NCBI GenBank assembly: GCA_031271065.1
Contig: JAISWP010000166.1
Coordinates: forward strand, 1-14,687
Direction of reading: 5' to 3'
DNA: 14,687 nt
From: Synergistaceae bacterium
Lineage (GTDB): Bacteria > Synergistota > Synergistia > Synergistales > Synergistaceae
Below are positions 7,474-13,634 of the stretch, one piece after another (within the stretch, counting starts at the first letter, position 1; each line of letters begins with the position of its first letter). The notes below the pieces were generated by a model, which saw only the letters and a list, made by a program, of their open reading frames with translations, was not told the origin of the DNA and made no database searches. The translations under genes and the position numbers were made by a program.

Positions 7474-8421
7474 TCACTCGAACCTGCCGGCTATCACGCC
7501 GGCAAGACGAGACGCTTCGCCTACCACTTCCAATATTATCTCGGCGGCCGGCTGCACTTTGCCGACCAGCCCGGCTATCTGGCCGGACATCACGGACCCA
7601 TGCTCCATATCTCCGTCCACCACAGCGGCCCTGAGTTTGCCCGAACCGAATTTATCCAGTTCCGCGATCTCCGTGTGAGCGTCTTCCATCTCAGCGAACA
7701 GCTGGGTGAACTTGTTCTTTATGCAGCGGACCGGATGCCCGAGAGTGCGGCCCGTGACAACGGTGCTGCGGTCGTTTGCCTCTATTATCTTCTTTTTAAA
7801 ATTTCCGTGAGCGTTGCACTCCGAGGCGCAGACGAAACGCGTGCCCATCTGTATCCCTTCCGCTCCCAGCGCGAACGCCGCCAGCATCCCCCTGCCGTCG
7901 GCGATGCCGCCCGCGGCGATCACCGGTATATCGACCGCCGCCGCTACCTGAGCGGTCAGGGCCATGGTGGTGATCTCGCCTATATGCCCGCCGGCCTCCA
8001 TACCCTCGGCTATCACGGCTGCCGCGCCCTGTTTTTTCACTCTCTCAGCGTGGGCGACCGACGCGATGACAGGGATTACCGTTATGCCCAGCGGGGCCAG
8101 ACGCTCTATGACCTTTCCCGGCATACCGGCCCCGGTGGTCACCACCGGAACTCCGTGGCGGACAGCCAGTTCCAGCGCGTCGCTGTGGGTCGGGGAGAGC
8201 AGCATTATATTGAGACCGAACGGTTTGTCCGTGAGCGTCCTGATCTTCGCCAGCTCGCGGTCGAGCGCCTCCGGCGGCATATTGCCCGCGGCAATGACGC
8301 CGAGCCCGCCGCCGCTGCTCACGGCCGCCGCCAGATCGGCATCCGCAACCCACGCCATAGCGCCCTGGATCACGGGATATCTGATATTCAACAACTTCGT
8401 CACTCTGTTGGAACTGAACAT
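7474..8421 (-). CDS. fabK: Enoyl-ACP reductase II (FMN-dependent, FabK type)
   Basis: This TIM-barrel flavoprotein of the nitronate monooxygenase superfamily reduces trans-2-enoyl-ACP, the last step of the elongation cycle. Features close to streptococcal FabK are IQGAMAWVADADLAAAVS near 18-35, KPFGLNIMLLSP (66-77), VTTGAG, and AEGMEAGGHIGEITTM around the conserved H146. IPVIAAGGIADG follows, then GTRFVCASECNAH. The length (315 residues) and the fab context favour FabK over a stand-alone nitronate monooxygenase. ATG 8421 follows AGAGGTG; GTG 8424 is an alternative. It lies between fabH and fabD in the operon. FabK enzymes are not inhibited by triclosan. Confidence 0.93.
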   Translation of the reverse strand: MFSSNRVTKLLNIRYPVIQGAMAWVADADLAAAVSSGGGLGVIAAGNMPPEALDRELAKIRTLTDKPFGLNIMLLSPTHSDALELAVRHGVPVVTTGAGMPGKVIERLAPLGITVIPVIASVAHAERVKKQGAAAVIAEGMEAGGHIGEITTMALTAQVAAAVDIPVIAAGGIADGRGMLAAFALGAEGIQMGTRFVCASECNAHGNFKKKIIEANDRSTVVTGRTLGHPVRCIKNKFTQLFAEMEDAHTEIAELDKFGSGKLRAAVVDGDMEHGSVMSGQIAGLVGKVQPAAEIILEVVGEASRLAGVIAGRFE

Positions 8422-8446
8422 CACAGCACCTCTGCTTTCGCGATTC

Positions 8447-9445
8447 TCAAGACTCCATCAGAAGCGCGCCATAGGTCATGCCGGCTCCGAAACTGCACAT
8501 GAGGACTTTCTGTCCAGGGGCTATCCTGCCGTCCGCTCTGGCCTCATGGAGACATATCGCGACCGTCGCCGCCGACGTGTTGCCGTATCTGTCGACATTT
8601 ATCACAAATTTGTCCATAGGGACCCCGAGTCTTCGAGCGACACCCTCGAGAATGCGAATATTTGCCTGGTGAAAAATCCACCAATCGATATCTTTCGTTG
8701 TTATACCACAACTCTCGCAAAAATTCTCCAAATAGCCAGGAATTTTGCGGTTAACAAATTTAAAAACCTCTGAGCCGTTCATCTTAACGAAGTGTCTGCG
8801 GCTTCGGACCGTTTCTTCCGTTGCGGGCTCGGCGGCAAGCCCGCCCGGAAGCGTGATCAGATCTTTCATGCTTCCGTCCGCGGTCAGGTCGGCATGGGTC
8901 AGCTTGAGCGCCCCGGGCCTCCAGGGCCCCATCACGCAGGCCCCGGCGCCGTCCCCAAAGAGCACGCAGGTGCTGCGGTGAGTCCAGTCGACCAGCCTGC
9001 TGATGACCTCGGAACCCGCCACCACCACGTTGTTCCAGAGACCGGACGCGATACCTCCGGCCGCCGCCGCCATCCCGTAGAGAGCGCCTGGGCAGCCGGC
9101 CTGGATATCCATCCCTCCGGCGCGGGGAGCCCCTATGAGGTGCTGCACGGCCGGGCCCACTCCGGGAAACAGCATGTCCGGGGAACAGGTCCCCACCATG
9201 ACCATATCTACCGACTCCGGCGATACTCCGGCGTCGCGGAGCGCGTCCATCGACGCGGAGGCGGCGAAAGAAGCGTTCGAATCGCCCTCCGACGCTATAT
9301 GGCGGGTCCTTATCCCGCTGCGCGCCACGATCCATTCGTCGGACGTGTCGACGATCTTCTCCATATCGTGGTTGGTGAGCACTTTTTCAGGAATACACAT
9401 TCCGGTCCCAAGAATTCCCGCCGGACGGCCATCTATACGCGCCAA
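8447..9445 (-). CDS. fabH: 3-oxoacyl-ACP synthase III (KAS III)
   Basis: The enzyme starts fatty acid synthesis by condensing an acyl-CoA primer with malonyl-ACP. The catalytic triad is C118 (QAGCPGALYGM), H259 (IFHQANIRI) and N289 (GNTSAA), and the N-terminal GTGMCIPEKVLTN is typical. The residues around the nucleophile (GCPG) differ from the commoner ACSG or ACAG. The frame is open from TTG 9466, but the strong AGGAGG at 9453-9458 lies seven bases before TTG 9445. I therefore place the start there, giving 332 residues with MARIDGRPAGILGTG; no suitable ATG exists. plsX is 28 bases upstream and fabK 25 bases downstream. Confidence 0.95.
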   Translation of the reverse strand: MARIDGRPAGILGTGMCIPEKVLTNHDMEKIVDTSDEWIVARSGIRTRHIASEGDSNASFAASASMDALRDAGVSPESVDMVMVGTCSPDMLFPGVGPAVQHLIGAPRAGGMDIQAGCPGALYGMAAAAGGIASGLWNNVVVAGSEVISRLVDWTHRSTCVLFGDGAGACVMGPWRPGALKLTHADLTADGSMKDLITLPGGLAAEPATEETVRSRRHFVKMNGSEVFKFVNRKIPGYLENFCESCGITTKDIDWWIFHQANIRILEGVARRLGVPMDKFVINVDRYGNTSAATVAICLHEARADGRIAPGQKVLMCSFGAGMTYGALLMES

Positions 9446-9473
9446 GACATCCCCTCCTAAACACAATATGGAA

Positions 9474-10466
9474 CTACAGTTCCAGACTCTCTTTGATCCG
9501 TTCCGTACCCCTGAGCCCCGCGAAGGAGGAAGCCACGTGAAGCGCCCCGGCTATCGCCCTGTCTCTGGAGTTGCCGTGAGCCTTGATCACTATGCCGTCC
9601 ACTCCCAGAAGGGGAGACCCGCCGTTTTTCTCGTATTCGAACCGGGCGGCCATCTTTTTCAGCGCCGGCGTCATGAGCAATGCCCCGACCTTCGGCAGGA
9701 TGCCGCTTCGCAGCTCCTCCCTGATCAGAGTCTTGACCAGTTCGCCTATGCCCTCTCCGAACTTTATCAGCGCGTTCCCGGTAAATCCGTCGCAGACTAC
9801 GACGTCAGTCCTGCCCACGGGGACGTCCTTTCCCTCTACGAAACCCTCGAAGTTGAGCCCGCTCGCGAGGAGCATCTCGCGGGCCTCGCTTATCACTTCG
9901 TCTCCCTTGATATCCTCCGAGCCGTTCGAGAAGAGCCCAAGGCTCGGCGCGTCCAGACCCGTTATGGAACTCATGTAAATCGAGCCCATGCGGGCGAACT
10001 GATACAGGTTGAGCGCCTTGCAGCGGACCGTGGCTCCCACGTCCAGAAGGAGCGTCGTTTTTCTGAGCGACGGTATCGGAACCGCGAGCCCCGGCCTGTC
10101 TATGCCCTTTATTCTGCCGACGACCAGCACCCCGCCGGCGACGATGGCGCCCGTGTTGCCGGCGGAGATACATCCGACGGCTTCGCGGGAGCGCACCATC
10201 TCCATCGCCACTCTGAGGCTCGAATTTTTTTTGCTCCGCATCGAGGACGACGGATTGTCCCCCATCCCTATGACCTCGTTCGCCTCCACTATGTGGATAC
10301 GGCTTCGCACTGACGGGGAAGCAGACTTGATGTGAGCCTCGATCGCGCCCCGGGGACCGACAAGAGCCACCGAGAGAGACTCGTCCTCGCCGCAGGCGAT
10401 CACAGCGCCCTTGCACGGCGCCTCCGGAGCTTTATCGCCGCCCATGGCGTCAAGAGCGAAAAGCAC
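9474..10466 (-). CDS. plsX: Phosphate acyltransferase PlsX
   Basis: PlsX converts acyl-ACP to acyl-phosphate, the donor for PlsY, and so links fatty acid synthesis to phospholipid synthesis at the membrane surface. The 330 residues begin with DAMGGD (6-11), carry SAGNTGA (101-107) and LDVGATVRCK (141-150), and later DGFTGNALIKFGEG, all family hallmarks. The family's usual GAN at 144-146 reads GAT here. It starts with GTG at 10466 after a GA-rich ribosome binding site and lies 30 bases behind fapR. The fapR-plsX pairing is the same as in Bacillus, but here fabH and fabK come before fabD. Confidence 0.96.
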   Translation of the reverse strand: MLFALDAMGGDKAPEAPCKGAVIACGEDESLSVALVGPRGAIEAHIKSASPSVRSRIHIVEANEVIGMGDNPSSSMRSKKNSSLRVAMEMVRSREAVGCISAGNTGAIVAGGVLVVGRIKGIDRPGLAVPIPSLRKTTLLLDVGATVRCKALNLYQFARMGSIYMSSITGLDAPSLGLFSNGSEDIKGDEVISEAREMLLASGLNFEGFVEGKDVPVGRTDVVVCDGFTGNALIKFGEGIGELVKTLIREELRSGILPKVGALLMTPALKKMAARFEYEKNGGSPLLGVDGIVIKAHGNSRDRAIAGALHVASSFAGLRGTERIKESLEL

Positions 10467-10482
10467 GTCTCATCCCCCCTCG

Positions 10483-10496
10483 CCGCGGCCCCGCGG
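10483..10496 (-). other. Short GC hairpin in the fapR-plsX gap
   Basis: CCGCGG occurs twice, two bases apart, and can form a 5-bp stem with a tetraloop directly after the fapR stop. There is no T-run. It could slow ribosomes or RNA polymerase between the regulator and the enzymes, or mean nothing. Confidence 0.35.
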
Positions 10497-11066
10497 TCAT
10501 ATAGCCTCTATGGCCGTCACGACAAAACGGGCCACGAATATCTCGCGGTCACCTGCCCTGGTGTGGACGCTGACCACGTATTTGTTGTCCTTATGCGTCC
10601 CCACCCTGGCGGAGGCCGTAAGTTTCTCGCCTACATAAGCGGACTGGCTGAACTGGACGCGCGCCGCCCCCACGATGGCAAGGGCCTCTCTGACCACAGC
10701 TATGGCGAGCGTGGCAGCCTGTGCGTAGATGTAATGATCCGCTATCAGATTTGTGTGCCTGAACGCGAATTCACGGTTGGCGGCAAAAACCGAGAGAGCC
10801 CTGCGGTTCGGTTCGAGCTCGATTATCTCGCCCAGCACCTCCTCCTGCTTCATGGAAGTGAGGCGGCTAGATGCGCGCTCGGCCATCAGCCTGGTCCTCT
10901 CCCGCAGTCCCGGCAGGTTCAAAGCGTCCCTGTCGAGGCGGATCGTCCCCACGCTGACCCTCAGTTCGGCGGCAAGAGCGTTGTCCGAGATCAGCGGATC
11001 CGAGTCCAGCAGGCTGATGAGTTTTTTGTGGCGCAGGCTTTTGACTTGAGATCTCTCTTTTTTCAT
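10497..11066 (-). CDS. fapR: FapR-type transcriptional repressor of lipid synthesis genes
   Basis: The 189 residues match FapR end to end. An N-terminal DeoR-like winged helix-turn-helix (about 10-55) has VSVGTIRLDRDALNLPGLRER, close to the Bacillus VSIQTIRLDRLELSIPELRER. A linker helix follows, then EVLGEIIELE (76-85) and a hot-dog domain to the end. In Firmicutes FapR represses fab/plsX genes and is released by malonyl-CoA. Here it heads the operon it would control, with a promoter and inverted repeat just upstream. The effector-tunnel region reads FRHTNLIADHYIYAQAATLA. Compared from memory with Bacillus FapR, F99 is kept but R106, G107 and N115 appear as A109, D110 and A118, so the effector response may differ. 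ATG 11066 follows GAGGGG. Confidence 0.93.
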   Translation of the reverse strand: MKKERSQVKSLRHKKLISLLDSDPLISDNALAAELRVSVGTIRLDRDALNLPGLRERTRLMAERASSRLTSMKQEEVLGEIIELEPNRRALSVFAANREFAFRHTNLIADHYIYAQAATLAIAVVREALAIVGAARVQFSQSAYVGEKLTASARVGTHKDNKYVVSVHTRAGDREIFVARFVVTAIEAI

Positions 11067-11082
11067 AAGCCCCTCTGTCTAT

Positions 11083-11109
11083 AGTTATTAGCAGTTGGTA
11101 ATAATAACT
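11083..11109 (-). promoter_or_regulatory. Inverted repeat in the fapR leader, candidate FapR operator
   Basis: AGTTATTA (11083-11090) and TAATAACT (11102-11109) are perfect 8-bp arms 11 bases apart. Within them TTATTA and TAATAA (11085-11090, 11099-11104) form a tighter pair 8 bases apart. On the coding strand the core reads TTATTACCAACTGCTAATAA, reminiscent of the TTAGTACC half-sites of Bacillus FapR boxes. It begins within a few bases of the predicted transcription start, a standard repressor position. Confidence 0.7.
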
Positions 11110-11116
11110 TGACGTA

Positions 11117-11145
11117 ATATTATAGATTGATCCGCTGCCTGTCAA
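11117..11145 (-). promoter_or_regulatory. Promoter of the fapR-plsX-fab operon
   Basis: On the minus strand a perfect TTGACA (11145-11140) is followed by a perfect TATAAT (11124-11119) after 15 bases, or by TAATAT (11122-11117) after the preferred 17. The start of transcription would be near 11110-11112, giving a 45-base leader that contains the inverted repeat. Confidence 0.8.
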
Positions 11146-11166
11146 GTTCAGCATGTCAAAATAAGC

Positions 11167-11192
11167 AAAAACCGCGGGATGAGTCCCCGCGG
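11167..11192 (-). terminator. Rho-independent terminator of rubrerythrin
   Basis: CCGCGGG and CCCGCGG (7-bp arms at 11172-11178 and 11186-11192) enclose a 7-base loop and are followed on the minus strand by TTTTT (11171-11167). It lies 46 bases after the rbr stop and before the fapR promoter, so the two units are separate. Confidence 0.88.
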
Positions 11193-11237
11193 CCCGATAA
11201 CCGACTGTTCCGATCGCCCCGGACAGGCTGCCGAAAA

Positions 11238-11726
11238 TCAGTACTTCTTAAAAGACACGCCCTTAGCCTTGCATATGGGGCATATGTCCGGAGCGCCGCC
11301 CTTCTCGATGTATCCGCAGACCGGGCAGAGGTAATACGCCTCGCCGGTGTCCCTGCCGAGGTTCTCCAGGGCTTCCCTGTAAAGTTTCGCGTGTACCTTT
11401 TCGGCTTCCTTGGCGAGGATGAACGCCTTCTCGGCTGCGGACTGCCCTTCCTGCTTCGCCGTGCCCTCAAAATCGGGGTACATGGTGGTGAACTCATAGG
11501 TCTCGCCCTCGATGGCGGCCGCTAGATTGGCCTTTGTATCGCCGAGTTTCCCGGCGAGCTTCAGCTCGGCCACAGCGTGCGTATTCTCAGCCTCGGCCGC
11601 CGCCTTGAAAAGACGCGCGGCGTCCTTGAAGCCCTCTTTTTCCGCCGCCGCCGCGAACGCGGTGTATTTCCTGTTGGCCTGGGATTCTCCCGCGAAAGCC
11701 GCCATCAAGTTGTCCTGTGTACCCAT
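11238..11726 (-). CDS. rbr: Rubrerythrin (peroxide-reducing diiron/rubredoxin protein)
   Basis: Rubrerythrin reduces hydrogen peroxide in the cytoplasm of anaerobes. The ferritin-like domain (1-125) has the diiron ligands E14, E47, H50, E75, E78, E109 and H112, in motifs GESQANRKY, EAENTH, EGETYEF and EAEKVH. The C-terminal rubredoxin domain binds one iron through C134, C137, C149 and C152 (CPVCGY, CPICKAKG). I chose ATG 11726 (162 residues), since GGGAGGA lies eight bases upstream and the protein then begins MGTQDNLMAAFAGES as in relatives; the frame extends upstream to 11765 without support. The gene stands alone between its own promoter and terminator, and the promoter carries a PerR-like box. 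Confidence 0.96.
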   Translation of the reverse strand: MGTQDNLMAAFAGESQANRKYTAFAAAAEKEGFKDAARLFKAAAEAENTHAVAELKLAGKLGDTKANLAAAIEGETYEFTTMYPDFEGTAKQEGQSAAEKAFILAKEAEKVHAKLYREALENLGRDTGEAYYLCPVCGYIEKGGAPDICPICKAKGVSFKKY

Positions 11727-11774
11727 AATGTTTCCTCCCTCAATATATTTGATACGCAGACCCACGCCACGTAT

Positions 11775-11789
11775 TTAGAATAATTTTAA
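11775..11789 (-). promoter_or_regulatory. PerR-like operator at the rubrerythrin promoter
   Basis: TTAGAATAATTTTAA agrees with the PerR box TTATAATnATTATAA at 12 of 14 defined positions. The two deviations fall at symmetric positions 4 and 12. It overlaps the last bases of the predicted -10 and the start site, where a repressor would block transcription. PerR control of rubrerythrin is established in clostridia and Desulfovibrio. The perR gene is not in the window. Confidence 0.65.
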
Positions 11790-11816
11790 TTTAGCGCAAA
11801 ACCTTGCTTCCGTCAA
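11788..11816 (-). promoter_or_regulatory. Probable rubrerythrin promoter
   Basis: On the minus strand TTGACG (11816-11811, 5 of 6) and TAAATT (11793-11788, 4 of 6) are 17 bases apart, about 60 bases before the rbr ATG. Confidence 0.55.
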
Positions 11817-12061
11817 GTGGTTTTCCTTCAATTTATAACTCCAAATGGAACCTGAGCCCTAAGTTCAGCCTAAACTCCGGCGCAGACTGAAAAAATGGAT
11901 GACTCTCTTCCATTTCAATTCTGAACCAGCTTGCGGAGAACGGGTTAATTCAGAAGAGCGGCAAGGAGGCGCGTCAGGACGAAACATCCATGTCCCGTAT
12001 TCCGATTTCCGGCCGGATAAGGGCGTCCCTGTCCTGAAATCCTGAAAACAGAAGCGATAAC
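11817..12061. other. Intergenic stretch without a recognisable gene
   Basis: This 245-base gap lies between the M48 peptidase terminator and the rbr promoter. It contains TCAGGAC (11974-11980) and its inverse GTCCTGA (12031-12037), enclosing the palindrome TCCGGCCGGA (12008-12017), so that segment could fold as RNA or mark a decayed element. AAATGG/CCATTT near 11895-11916 is a second, weaker inverted repeat. No open frame has a ribosome binding site or family resemblance. Confidence 0.35.
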
Positions 12062-12087
12062 AAAAAACGCGCCGCAAAAGCGGCGCG
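12062..12087 (-). terminator. Rho-independent terminator of the M48 peptidase gene
   Basis: A perfect 8-bp stem, CGCGCCGC with GCGGCGCG (12068-12075 and 12080-12087), closes a 4-base loop and is followed on the minus strand by six T (12067-12062). It lies 25 bases after the stop. Confidence 0.9.
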
Positions 12088-12112
12088 AGGGTCAGCTGGA
12101 TGCGAACGGCGG

Positions 12113-12763
12113 CTATTTTCCCTTCGGGAACTGTATATTCGGATTGCGGGCCAGTATTCTGTTTTTGACGTGGAGAAGCCTGCGTTCGTCCGGCGGGTGG
12201 GAGTTGAAGCCGGAGGGCTGAAGTTTGCCTCCATGGAGAGAAAGACGCTCCAGCGCCGTGTAAATGCCGGTCGGATCATGTCCTCCCTTGAAAGCCAGGT
12301 CCACCGCGAAATCGTCGGCCTCGACCTCATGCTCCCTGCTGTAGCCGGCAACGGCCAGGTTGGAGCCGACACCCACCGCTATCTCGCCGACAGCGCCCCC
12401 CCCGAGTACTTTGTTCAGGATGAGAGACGCGATCCCGACTCCCACGGTGGACTTCACCGCCGACTCGTAGTGTTTCAGTTTAGCGTGCCCGGCCTCGTGG
12501 GAGAGCACGCCGAATATCTCCTCCTCGCGCTGCAGGAGGTCCATCAGGCCCGTGGTGATGGTGACGGATTTCCCCGCGGTGACCCAGGCGTTGGGCGCCT
12601 TGTTGTTCTCTATGGAAAGGGGCAGAGGGTCCATGCCAGCTATTTTTGACACGTCAGCCCATGCCCTCCTCACCGCCTCCTCGCTTACGGCGGCGCCGGA
12701 GGGGACGTTCAGAGCGAAAAGAAGCGCGATGACAGCCAGTGCGACGCCGTACCCTTTTTTCAT
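12113..12763 (-). CDS. Secreted M48-family zinc metallopeptidase
   Basis: The 216-residue protein has a signal peptide (MKKGYGVALAVIALLFALNV, cleavage near SGA/A), so it acts outside the cytoplasmic membrane. The zinc site is HEAGH at 89-93 with catalytic E90, and the third ligand is E146 in EVEADDFAV. PNAWVTAG (57-64), TTGLMDLL and the C-terminal NSHPPDERRL are further M48 hallmarks. A glycine-rich hydrophobic stretch lies at about 106-140. Size and layout resemble LoiP/YcaL or the peptidase domain of BepA, which handle outer-membrane protein quality control in Gram-negatives. There is no TPR domain and no lipobox Cys. ATG 12763 follows AAGGGG by eight bases; GTG 12772 is also possible. The gene is monocistronic, with its own terminator. 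Confidence 0.92.
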   Translation of the reverse strand: MKKGYGVALAVIALLFALNVPSGAAVSEEAVRRAWADVSKIAGMDPLPLSIENNKAPNAWVTAGKSVTITTGLMDLLQREEEIFGVLSHEAGHAKLKHYESAVKSTVGVGIASLILNKVLGGGAVGEIAVGVGSNLAVAGYSREHEVEADDFAVDLAFKGGHDPTGIYTALERLSLHGGKLQPSGFNSHPPDERRLLHVKNRILARNPNIQFPKGK

Positions 12764-12807
12764 GCAGCTCACCCCTTCCTCCGATTACTGTACAAACCTT
12801 ATCTTTA

Positions 12808-12813
12808 ATTATA
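12808..12813 (-). promoter_or_regulatory. Possible -10 element upstream of the M48 peptidase gene
   Basis: A perfect TATAAT lies on the minus strand 44 bases before the start. No good -35 is found at 16-18 bases; the nearest hexamers are CAAATT and CCAAAT. It is plausible only as a weak or activator-dependent promoter. Confidence 0.3.
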
Positions 12814-12906
12814 ATAGCGCATCCGGCGGAAATTTGGAATGTACATTTATGCTATACATACAATAAGCCTCCCATACGCGGATAAGCTATCAAGTTTATT
12901 TTTATT

Positions 12907-12936
12907 TTGTCAGCGCGATTTATATGTATTTATATT
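12907..12936 (+). promoter_or_regulatory. Probable promoter upstream of the rfbB remnant
   Basis: TTGTCA (12907-12912, 5 of 6) is followed after 18 bases by TATATT (12931-12936, 5 of 6). Transcription would start near 12943, inside a palindrome, about 125 bases before the rfbB start. Confidence 0.5.
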
Positions 12937-12951
12937 ATGATATCATGATAT
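12932..12951. promoter_or_regulatory. Near-perfect 20-bp palindrome overlapping the -10, candidate operator
   Basis: The core ATGATATCAT (12937-12946) is a perfect 10-bp palindrome. Four more pairs flank it after one mismatched pair, giving 9 of 10 complementary pairs over 20 bases. It covers the -10 and the predicted start site of the promoter before rfbB. The regulator is unknown. Confidence 0.5.
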
Positions 12952-12957
12952 TTTAAC

Positions 12958-12977
12958 CCCGCGCTCCCAGGCGCGGG
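12958..12977. other. GC-rich hairpin in the leader before rfbB
   Basis: CCCGCGC and GCGCGGG form a perfect 7-bp stem with a 6-base loop (TCCCAG), starting seven bases after the palindrome. No T-run follows on either strand, so it is not a standard terminator; it would sit at the 5' end of the transcript. Confidence 0.45.
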
Positions 12978-13068
12978 CCGCCGAAAGAAGCGGAGCGTCC
13001 GGTGCAGAGTATCGCGCCGGATGACATGGAACAGGCGTCCGCAGACGTCAGAAATGAGGGTAAACGCA

Positions 13069-13618
13069 GTGAAGATACTGATCGCCGGCGGGGCGGGCTT
13101 CATCGGCAGCAATCTCGTGAGATACGCGCTGAAACTGGGACACCGCGTCGTCACTTTCGACAAACTGACCTACGCTGGCAATCTCTCGTCACTGCGGAAT
13201 CTGCCGAACGGGGAAAATCACTCCTTCGTGCGAGGGGATATCTGCGACCGGCAAGACCTACGTGATAGGAGGAGAAAGTGAGCGCACGAACCTCCAGGTC
13301 ATCCGCGAGATATGCGGCGTCTTAAACGAACTGTCCCCCATGCCGGAGGGCGGATTCGAAAAACTCATAACGTTCGTTCCCGACCGCCCGGGACACGACC
13401 GCCGTTACGCCATCGACCCCTCGAAGATCAAGAGGGATCTGGGGTGGAAACCTTCTCGCAATTTCAGCGACGGACTGCGGGAAACCGTGGAGTGGTACTT
13501 GAAAAACCGGGAATGGTCAGAAGAAATACTGAGCCAAAAATACAAACTTTCGCGGATCGGCATGGGAAACCGAACTTTGAATGACCCAAATCACGGTATT
13601 TCCACTGATTCAAAATAA
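13069..13618 (+). pseudogene. rfbB: dTDP-glucose 4,6-dehydratase with large internal deletion and frameshift
   Basis: The N-terminal part starts with GTG 13069, eight bases after GAGGG, and reads VKILIAGGAGFIGSNLVRYA. It includes FDKLTYAGNLSSL and RGDICDR, all typical of RfbB, an extended SDR of dTDP-sugar (rhamnose) synthesis. Near 13243-13252 the coding sense jumps frame to TGKTYVIGGESERTNLQVI and then DRPGHDRRYAIDPSKIKRDL, GWKP and ETVEWYLKNREW, the family's C-terminal part. About 60 residues at the start and 105-125 at the end remain of a roughly 330-350-residue family. The centre, including the catalytic YxxxK and Thr-Asp-Glu residues, is gone. The first frame stops at 13281 and the second at 13618. 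The remnant cannot encode an active enzyme. Flanking DNA is AT-rich and no other dTDP-sugar gene is present. Confidence 0.92.
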
Positions 13619-13634
13619 AATCACCCCTTCGGAC

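Noticed and set aside
7447..8502. 351-residue open frame on the + strand opposite fabK
   Set aside because: Antisense shadow of a certain fabK; no motif and no ribosome binding site.
9135..10313. 392-residue open frame on the + strand opposite fabH and plsX
   Set aside because: It spans parts of two well-supported genes on the other strand and has Arg/Pro/Ala-rich shadow composition.
11974..12372. 132-residue minus-strand frame overlapping the end of the M48 gene
   Set aside because: Runs through the M48 coding sequence in another frame and through its terminator; low-complexity Arg/Ser composition.
12958..12977. GC hairpin as a rho-independent terminator
   Set aside because: No T-run follows on either strand, so it is listed only as a hairpin.
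13002..13265. Open frame overlapping the rfbB start in another frame
   Set aside because: It is out of frame with the clear RfbB homology, lacks a ribosome binding site and resembles no family I know.
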